A stretch of DNA of 64,000 nt from Vanessa cardui (taxonomy: Eukaryota; Arthropoda; Insecta; Lepidoptera; Nymphalidae). A program made the translations under genes and the position numbers. How positions within the stretch are numbered: the stretch's first letter is position 1; every line of letters begins with the position of its first letter. This document shows positions 56,551-64,000 of this stretch, one piece after another. The stretch is from positions 11,718,803-11,782,802 of the forward strand of contig NC_061129.1 of assembly GCF_905220365.1 (NCBI RefSeq). The letters run 5' to 3'. The notes under the pieces are model-generated. The model was not told the origin of the DNA, did no database searches, and saw only the letters and a program-made list of their open reading frames with translations.

Positions 56551-58254
56551 TTATTTGTTTAGATTTGATTAGTGAGATCTATAGTCTGCATACAGCAAAC
56601 GCAATGTAAAAATGGATCCAAAAACATGCACTTCTGATTTTCTGCAATAGTCCTCTCTCCAACCACCATTGGGCAAGCGAGTTGGACTGTGGTCTTTCTT
56701 TTCCAATACTGATATTTTTTTATTTGACTTTGATAAAATGAATAATTTAAAAATTTAGGAAAGTTTCGTTTCTTTAACAATATATATTATTTAATTTAGC
56801 GGATCATAGTTTAAAGCTATTTGAGGACTAAATCATAAAGAACTGGCTTTGGCTCTAGTGTTTATACTACAAAATCCTACTATATTTCATTCCTCATTAT
56901 GGTATAAAATTTATTTAATAGGCCTCTCACCTCTTCATAATTTTTTTTCTTCAATATTGAAAAAAATGCATACTACTTTGCATCCCCAACTTTACCACCA
57001 TGGAGCTTCCATTGAGGGGCCCATTCATCAGATCAAATCAGTTATATAGCTCAGTCGTAAAGACATACCAAAAGGACAGACTGAGTTAATTTGGCATTTA
57101 TAATAAGTTTAGAAATATATACTAGGTTTAATACTATAACATTACTTCTCACAAAACAAATAGACAAATTTACTATAATATACTAGTGATATTAGAAAAC
57201 ACAGATAATGTTATTATGCATGTCAGCTGCAACCTTGCTTAAAAACTTCAAATTCATTTTAAAATATGCGTTACATAATTCAGATAATTGTAATGTCGTG
57301 AAATGAAAAAGTTTCAAGGAGTTGACGTTGAGTTGAAAATTCATGAAAAAGCAATAATTTTTTCACAAATTTTCCAATATTAGATCGTGTTAAATATTTT
57401 TTTTAATTTATTTTTAAATGTCAATAAATTATTTGAATTAAATTGCCTATACAAATGCAAACTATCTTGATTTCGTATTATATTTACGGTTTGTTATATA
57501 ATTAACCTCTCTTTACCACATTTTTAACATCTGTTAGTAAAAAATAAACAAAAATAAAAAAAAATAGCCATTATGGCGGTTCAATAATCATAATTACAGT
57601 CGCATATTTTGTTCGAATTGTTATAAATATAAAATATCTACGTAATATAAAGATTTTTTTATTTATGTTATTTAAGAAAATATGTTATTTATATACTATT
57701 TATCTTTAATTCATAACATATGTAATAATGGGGTCTCAGACGATTACGAATAAATACAAATAGAAGCATATATAACATACCGTAGTTAAAAGCAACTTTG
57801 TAACAATTGTAATTACAAAAGCATTTAAATATGTTTTTAGTTATTTCCATGTAGGTATTAAATGTGTTTGGTTTCAATTATATTTGTTGATTTAAGTATG
57901 ATAGATCTGATATTATATAATCGATCACTAATCAAGTTTATTTCCAACGAAAATAAATACACGGGAAATCCCGATGTTGGGAAATTCACAAAAGTTTAGG
58001 TAAACTACGTCGGCGCTTAGATACAAAATTATTTGTATCGAGTTACAAAAAATATCGATAAAGAACAAAATTAATTGTCACCACGAAAAACCTTTGATAG
58101 ATAAAACCTTATTTCATTTAAGAGATAATATAATAACAATAATAATATGTATTGTTTTTAATTTGAGTTTGTTATGATATTCAAAGCTAATAGTTGTTTA
58201 TTTCCAGGCAGGATATATAATATACATATATAATGGTATTTAACTAGCATGACT

Positions 58255-58355
58255 TTGTATTTTTAAATGTTGAAAATGAGTAGCTACTGAATTTATTGCC
58301 GGTTCTTCTCGACAGAATTTGCATTCCGAACCTGTGGTAGTTTCACTTAATAAAT
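58255..58355 (+). repeat. Dispersed repeat fragment, family 'ccgaaccggtggtag'
   Basis: Carries 'ttgccggttcttctcgacag' and 'gcattccgaacctgtggtag', the fullest of the three copies in the window (others at 7065-7185 and 23885-23950). Confidence 0.55.
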
Positions 58356-58977
58356 TTTGTTAAATGATATAGAATATTTTGATTCGATTTAATAAAATAT
58401 ATGATGATATTTGTCATGTTTTCTCTGGCACTGAAATAAAATAATTTTTATTTACATTTTCTCGTAAATACTTGGTTTAATTTGCAAGTACAAAACAATG
58501 TCAGGTACTAATACCATTGAAAAAGTATCAGACCAAAATGTCATTAGTCTGAATAGTGACTATAATAAATGAAAATATGAAAATTAATGAAAATAAAAAA
58601 CTAAAATAAATTAACATTATTTGAAGGATATCTATATCCGGTAGTAAATTTCAATCACGTCGTTCAGTTATCTGATCCGAATAGCGATTGAAATCTTAAT
58701 AATTTCATTACGGCCTCGGCGAACTTGTAAATATAACCAAGTTATTTATGAGCATACGTCTCTAATTGAATTGCATATATGCAGCTTATGTGCGGACCGG
58801 ATCAACTATCAGCGTCGGCACAAGGTCGTTAAACTCACGTAACACGTGCACCTCAATCATCGTACAATATGATTAAGTTTTTGCACTGTCAACTATTACT
58901 GTGACAAATGTCATGTACCGTTCTAATTAACATTCCATCAGATCAGATATGTTTCAGCCAGTTTTTTTTTAACTGTT

Positions 58978-59004
58978 CTGTTATGTGTACTGAACACATA
59001 ACAG
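58978..59004. repeat. 11 bp perfect hairpin
   Basis: Arms 'ctgttatgtgt' and 'acacataacag' around a 5-base loop in the gene desert. The stem is short and AT-rich. There is no trailing T run on either side that would suggest a pol III terminator. Confidence 0.6.
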
Positions 59005-61194
59005 GGTCGCATTAATCAATTAGACAAGTTCAATAATGCCTGTATACAGAGTCTTAATGAGGCCTTATTTTTTGTACATTTTACTTATGTACATTAACGA
59101 TTTCTTTTTAATTTTACTTTTTATATTGTTCTGTATTCATTGTCACATTAAATTATACCTTCATGTAAAAATAAATGAAATCAGGTTTATGATCGTTTTT
59201 GCGTCTACATGACGACGTCCGGTCGTACTATAATTGTACATATTGGAAAATTTTGCTAGCAATGAGTATCTACGCGTTACTTTTTTTAATTATTGTACAG
59301 TCAGCATCAAATAATTAGAGACACTCAGGGTATTCAAGTAATTAGACGCAACCAAAAAGTCAATAATATCGGTACAAACAAAGTTTCCTTATTGTTGTCA
59401 ACAATATACGCGCTCAAAAAGTCGAGATGTTTAAAATGTCATATAGATCGCTTCAGTCAAACCGCCATAAATATGGTTACAGTCATCTCGCCAGTGGTAT
59501 CCAAGCATTAGAACACATTAGAAAACTAGCATATTATAGACATAAACGGTTTCCGAAAGATGAAAACCTCTTTAGGCAATCTAGTATTGTAACATAACTT
59601 TTATCTTGCTTTATAAAAATATTATTATTGATAATAGGATTGGAAATTGTTGTTTCAACGCGACAGTAATATAAAACTGAAAAATAAAACGGACGACACA
59701 AATAATACAATTTCGATTAGGTACAGCTTACTTTTATTGTTAGTTTATTTCAATCCTCAAATACTTTGTATAACTGAAGCTAAAAAATATGCATATATAT
59801 CATTTTTTCGTCATGTATATGTCAATATAGATGTCTTTATTCAATTTAGATATTAAAATAAACTAAACTTTATTGCTTTTCAATTTATTTTAAGGGAGCA
59901 TTTATACCTACTTTTATACTTCTTTTTTTAAGTTAATTTATTCGGAAACCTCAACCGCACTAATCGATCTTCTTCGTGTTTTTTGTGACGAAATAGTTTA
60001 TCGAAAAAAAAAACACCGAAACTAAGCAAATATTTTAATAAATTGATATTAATATAAATAAGGAATAAGACTTATACCGAAAAAAAAAATACATTGTTAT
60101 CTACCCTTTTGGTATAGCATCTTAGCCATTTATAGTGAATATTCTATTCAAATTTGTATTAGAAATATGTAAAAATATTTATTGTATTGTAATATACCAT
60201 AAGTAAATGTATTTATGTTTATAATTAAATACAGACCAATATATACAAATTGTCAATTATGTATAAATATATCTTTTATGCTTACCATAGCATTGGATAA
60301 AAATAAAATTTAAAGCATAAAAGATCTTATCGAGATGCCATAAAATGGATTCCATGGTGTAACTCTCCATGGAATTGATTACTAATTGTAATGAACAACG
60401 TCGTACCTAACTGTTGTTCTGTGTTACATCTAAGCGTTTAAATTATGTCTAAAAATATTATTTTATAAAAAATCTCTCTAGTAAGTGTAATCTAAAGCCA
60501 GTATGCAAATTATAAACACGGAAACTTTCGCTGTACTGGATAAGCTTTATTGCATTACAGCGTACTTACATAGGGGGTGTCATTGGAAAGTAGTTTCAAC
60601 GTTTTTTTTTTAATTATGAGCTAAAGGCACACACAGCAATATTTTTTATAAACCGTACCTATATAATAAATGGTAATATATATACACAGTAACAAATAAT
60701 TAATGTAAAAAAATAATATTAAACGGAAATTAATTTAAAATTGATTTTAATTTTTTTGTTACATTTAAGAATGAGCGCCTGTGACACCAACATGCGTTAG
60801 ACAACAAACAGATTAAGTAAAATTTTGGGACAATCAAGAACCAAAAAAGGTGACTGTCATCGCGTCGTATGAATGAATAATTGCTATTTGTCTCTTTCTA
60901 ATATAGTGAATGTTATCCTGAAGCTTTTAATTTAGCACGCGACGGATTGTAATTACAAATGATGGACTCGCGATTGACACGCACATTGTTGGTCAGTTGG
61001 TCACCTCGATTCGGAGACGCGAATCCGTGAAGCATCTACACTTGCCTTAACTAAATCGAAATAGAAATAAAGAATTGAATGAAACACTTATCAGTAAGAC
61101 AAGAAATTTAAAAGTTTTTCTTAAAATGTAAATGCATGTGACGACCTCCGTTTTTCATGGGTACGCCACTCCAAGGTCCCGGGTACGATTTCGT

Positions 61195-61392
61195 TAAAAG
61201 TAAAAAGGATAGCTTGATAAAAACAATAAGTAAAAGGGATAACTAGATGTTTTAATTACGCAAAACGTATTACTACGTAATTATGATATATTATAACGTA
61301 TTACTACGTAAAACAACTAAAGGCAAACGTCCCAATTAGGACGTTTTCTAGTCTTCAATTTTTGCGCGTTAATAACATATCTGTTTACTGCA
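61195..61392. mobile_element. MITE-like element, copy 2 (left end lost)
   Basis: Matches 22450-22608 through 'aaaaaggatagcttgataaa', 'gggataactagatgttttaa', 'aaaggcaaacgtc' and the right end 'ataacatatctgtttact'. The left inverted repeat is absent. An internal segment, 'aacgtattactacgta', is duplicated around 61264-61310, which the first copy lacks. Confidence 0.7.
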
Positions 61393-64000
61393 ATATTATT
61401 GCATACAATCCAATATTTATTATTATTTATATAAACGCCCCAACAAGAGATATATTATAAGTTTAACTTGTATATGTCTATTCTATTGTAGCTTCTCAAT
61501 GTATGAACCGACTTTGTTTTTTTTTTATAAATCATAGAGGACTCGATGTAATACGATCTCTATGCTATGATTAAGGAAAATCTGTTTTGCAGTTTGAGTA
61601 TCAGATCTTTATAACTTATTAAAGGCATGTAAGTTACCTGTACTGGTGTCGTAGAACCAAATTTAGTCATCAAATATATTGGCTCATTGAAATTGGTTCA
61701 TTTTTGAGTTATAGGCTTACACAATATAAGTATGTAATTTTTAGAATGTTTATTTAAATAATACTGGCCGTTAAGGAAAAAAGTTTAAGAAAACTGTTAC
61801 GTTAACACGTGGCCGTATCCAACATTAAATTGATTTACGTCGTAAACAAAGTGCTACATTGAAAAATAGAATAAATTAGATTCTTGTAATAACGTCGTGT
61901 TATGTGAACTTATCTTACAGACAGGTCATGACGATTAAGAAGAATATTAACAAGAAGACAGAAGAATAAATATTTTCATTAAACCATTTCGAAGGTTTTC
62001 CATTGCATAAAATAGACACCAATTCCATTAACAATTTTACATTAAATAGTAATCGAATCGAAACGTAATCATTGGCTTTTAAACCAAACTTTTTTATTCG
62101 TTATAAAATTTGATTGAAATATTTCTATTATTAAACGTTTAAAAATTAGTAGAATAAGTCCCAACACTACGTTACCGGTTAAAATTTTGCTAAAACGATG
62201 TACGCTAATATAAGTTATTGTTAAACAAATTATTTTTGATAGTATTATCTGCGGCTTATAAATAACATTATCAATTGATAATAATAAATATATACAACTT
62301 ACAAAATACCAATAAAAATTTGATTATAATATATTATTAAAAAACATAAACTATTTGAAACAGTTAAAATAACTTGAACCATGCTTTAAGGTTTAAGCGA
62401 GTTTAATCTGTAATACGGTACGTTAGTCAAAATATCGCGGATGCTTTGTTTTTATGCGCATTCCTAACTCATAAATATTGATGCTGCGCGGTTCCGCGCT
62501 CCGAAGCATCTGCTGTTACAGCTCTGATCCGGGTTGACGTTTAAAATTCACATATCACAAACCAACATGGGGCCATTTGTACGAAAAACATTAGACGTTT
62601 ATTTTATTTACCTCTAGTAAAGTCATTGATTGATAAGTAATATAATATCATGACAAATGATTTGATAAATGGTATATGTATGTATATGTATATAAATGTA
62701 CGTGTCTAACACTGACTGACTTATAGACGAGCGTATCGATTTTGATGATGTTTTGTATTTAAATCCTTGTATGGTTTATATTGGACCCGGTAAAAATCGT
62801 TTCATTTAACGATTGATTAAAAAAAAACCTTAAGAGTTTTTTCAAGTGAGTGATATTTTCAAAAATGTTAGTATATTTCTTGATGACGGTAAAGGTTACT
62901 CTCGTTACGGTCTATGTAGGGGCAATTAACACCATGTAAATTGAATTCCTAAATAAAAAGTATACAAAAACGATAAGTAATGAAATTGTATCGTAACTAA
63001 TAATTAAAATGAAATTTTATTTAATTAAAGTTATAACTGCGAGTTGTTTAAACACGTTCGAACGACACCGGGCAGCAATGGTATTTCGTTGAGAATTTGA
63101 TTTTGTGGTTTATATCCTATTAGTTTTATTCAAACGTAGGAAATAATAATTATAATACATTTCAATTCACAGAAAGCTAATTAATTTTCTTGTATATTTT
63201 ATTATAGAGATAAATTTAACTAAACATTTCATACCTACGTAGCAAATGAAAAATACTCATCGATTTCACGAACAAAATGCTTTCATAGATTTCAGATATC
63301 GTAATGTAAAACTATTTAAATTAACAAGGATATACAAAATCAATATTTAATTACATAACAAAAATGTGAAGTTCGATATCCGATGGAGTGACCTTTCATC
63401 GTTTCAACGCGGATTTAGGAGAAGCGACGTGCTGTCTAGTTTATTTATTCCAAATTGTCGACTTGATTACGTTGATTAGCTGTCGCGTTTGATAATAATA
63501 AAAATTATGCATAAATTCGTTATATTAATAGTCAATCAACGATATCAAAATATTTCTATTTGTAGGTATTTTATACGCTCTTATAGAATCAATATTAATA
63601 AACAATTGTACAAATGAATTAAAATTATTCAATATTTCTTTAATGCATATTATCAAAAAGAATTTCAGATTTAATTGTTTAATTTTCATAACAATATCTA
63701 TGATAATTACATTTAATTATATTAATAGAAAATAAATACTTTTTACGGCATTCGAGTGTATTTATTAATATGGCAATACAAAATTTTAGTTTGATAAGTC
63801 AGTTGACTAAAGATGTATGAATATAATTTATATACAAGCGCTTTATTACCCTTCACTGTTATTTTGTCATCATCAAAACTGGTATAAAGGAGTCGATCCT
63901 CTAAATATAAAACAGGATCTTATTCGTTTTTGTACGTGACCTAGCCTTCCATAAAAGTCGAAGTATTAATAGCGTCGCATCCAAACAAGCTGTGTACAAA

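Larger units (their letters stand above)
55127..64000. other. Gene desert upstream of the chitin-binding gene
   Basis: Nearly 9 kb without any open frame I can support on either strand. It is AT-rich with dispersed repeat fragments listed separately. GC-richer islands at about 55840-55930, 58655-58880, 60830-61040 and 62440-62540 stand out and are the only candidates for control elements or distant untranslated exons. Promoter elements of the minus-strand gene should lie in its first few hundred bases. Confidence 0.55.

Noticed and set aside
1..64000. CRISPR arrays, bacterial operons, prophage or viral genes
   Set aside because: No spaced direct repeats, ribosome binding site-led gene runs or recognisable viral proteins on either strand.

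Overview
This is a eukaryotic window. Genes are split into many short exons with GT-AG introns, the non-coding DNA is very AT-rich, and the sequence is littered with transposons and SINEs. The insect-type proteins (a peritrophin-A/CBM14 chitin-binding protein) and repeat families I recognise from butterflies and moths point to a lepidopteran, probably a butterfly. That placement is inference; no database was searched.

Layout. (1) 352-38558, plus strand: almost the whole of a HYDIN orthologue, the giant ASH/MSP-domain protein of the axonemal central pair. I could thread 79 exons (14,676 nt, a multiple of three, about 4,891 residues plus stop) into one open frame that runs to the conserved C-terminus. 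The first exons lie upstream of the window. (2) 38902-44035, minus strand: NOC2, a 60S ribosome assembly factor, six exons, 679 residues, convergent with HYDIN. One intron holds a complete Tc1-type transposon (41369-43008) with an intact 334-residue DD34E transposase. (3) 44634-49555, plus strand: WDFY2 (WD repeats plus a FYVE zinc finger), nine exons, 418 residues, divergent from NOC2 across a roughly 600 bp shared promoter interval. (4) 53193-55126, minus strand: a secreted protein of about 563 residues with nine CBM14 domains. (5) 55127-64000: a gene desert of nearly 9 kb in which I find only repeats, hairpins and a few GC-richer islands.

The four genes are not a pathway: they serve ciliary or sperm motility, ribosome biogenesis, endosomal signalling and the extracellular chitin matrix. 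No operon, CRISPR array, viral or toxin gene is seen. The most unusual material is in the accessory layer: a Penelope-like element remnant with 44 bp inverted ends inside a HYDIN intron, a hAT-type MITE with an 8 bp target duplication, a two-copy MITE family next to a HYDIN 3' splice site, a decayed SINE that seems to supply a WDFY2 3' splice site, the Tc1 element with IR/DR ends, and a HYDIN adenylate-kinase-like domain whose P-loop has lost its glycine and lysine.
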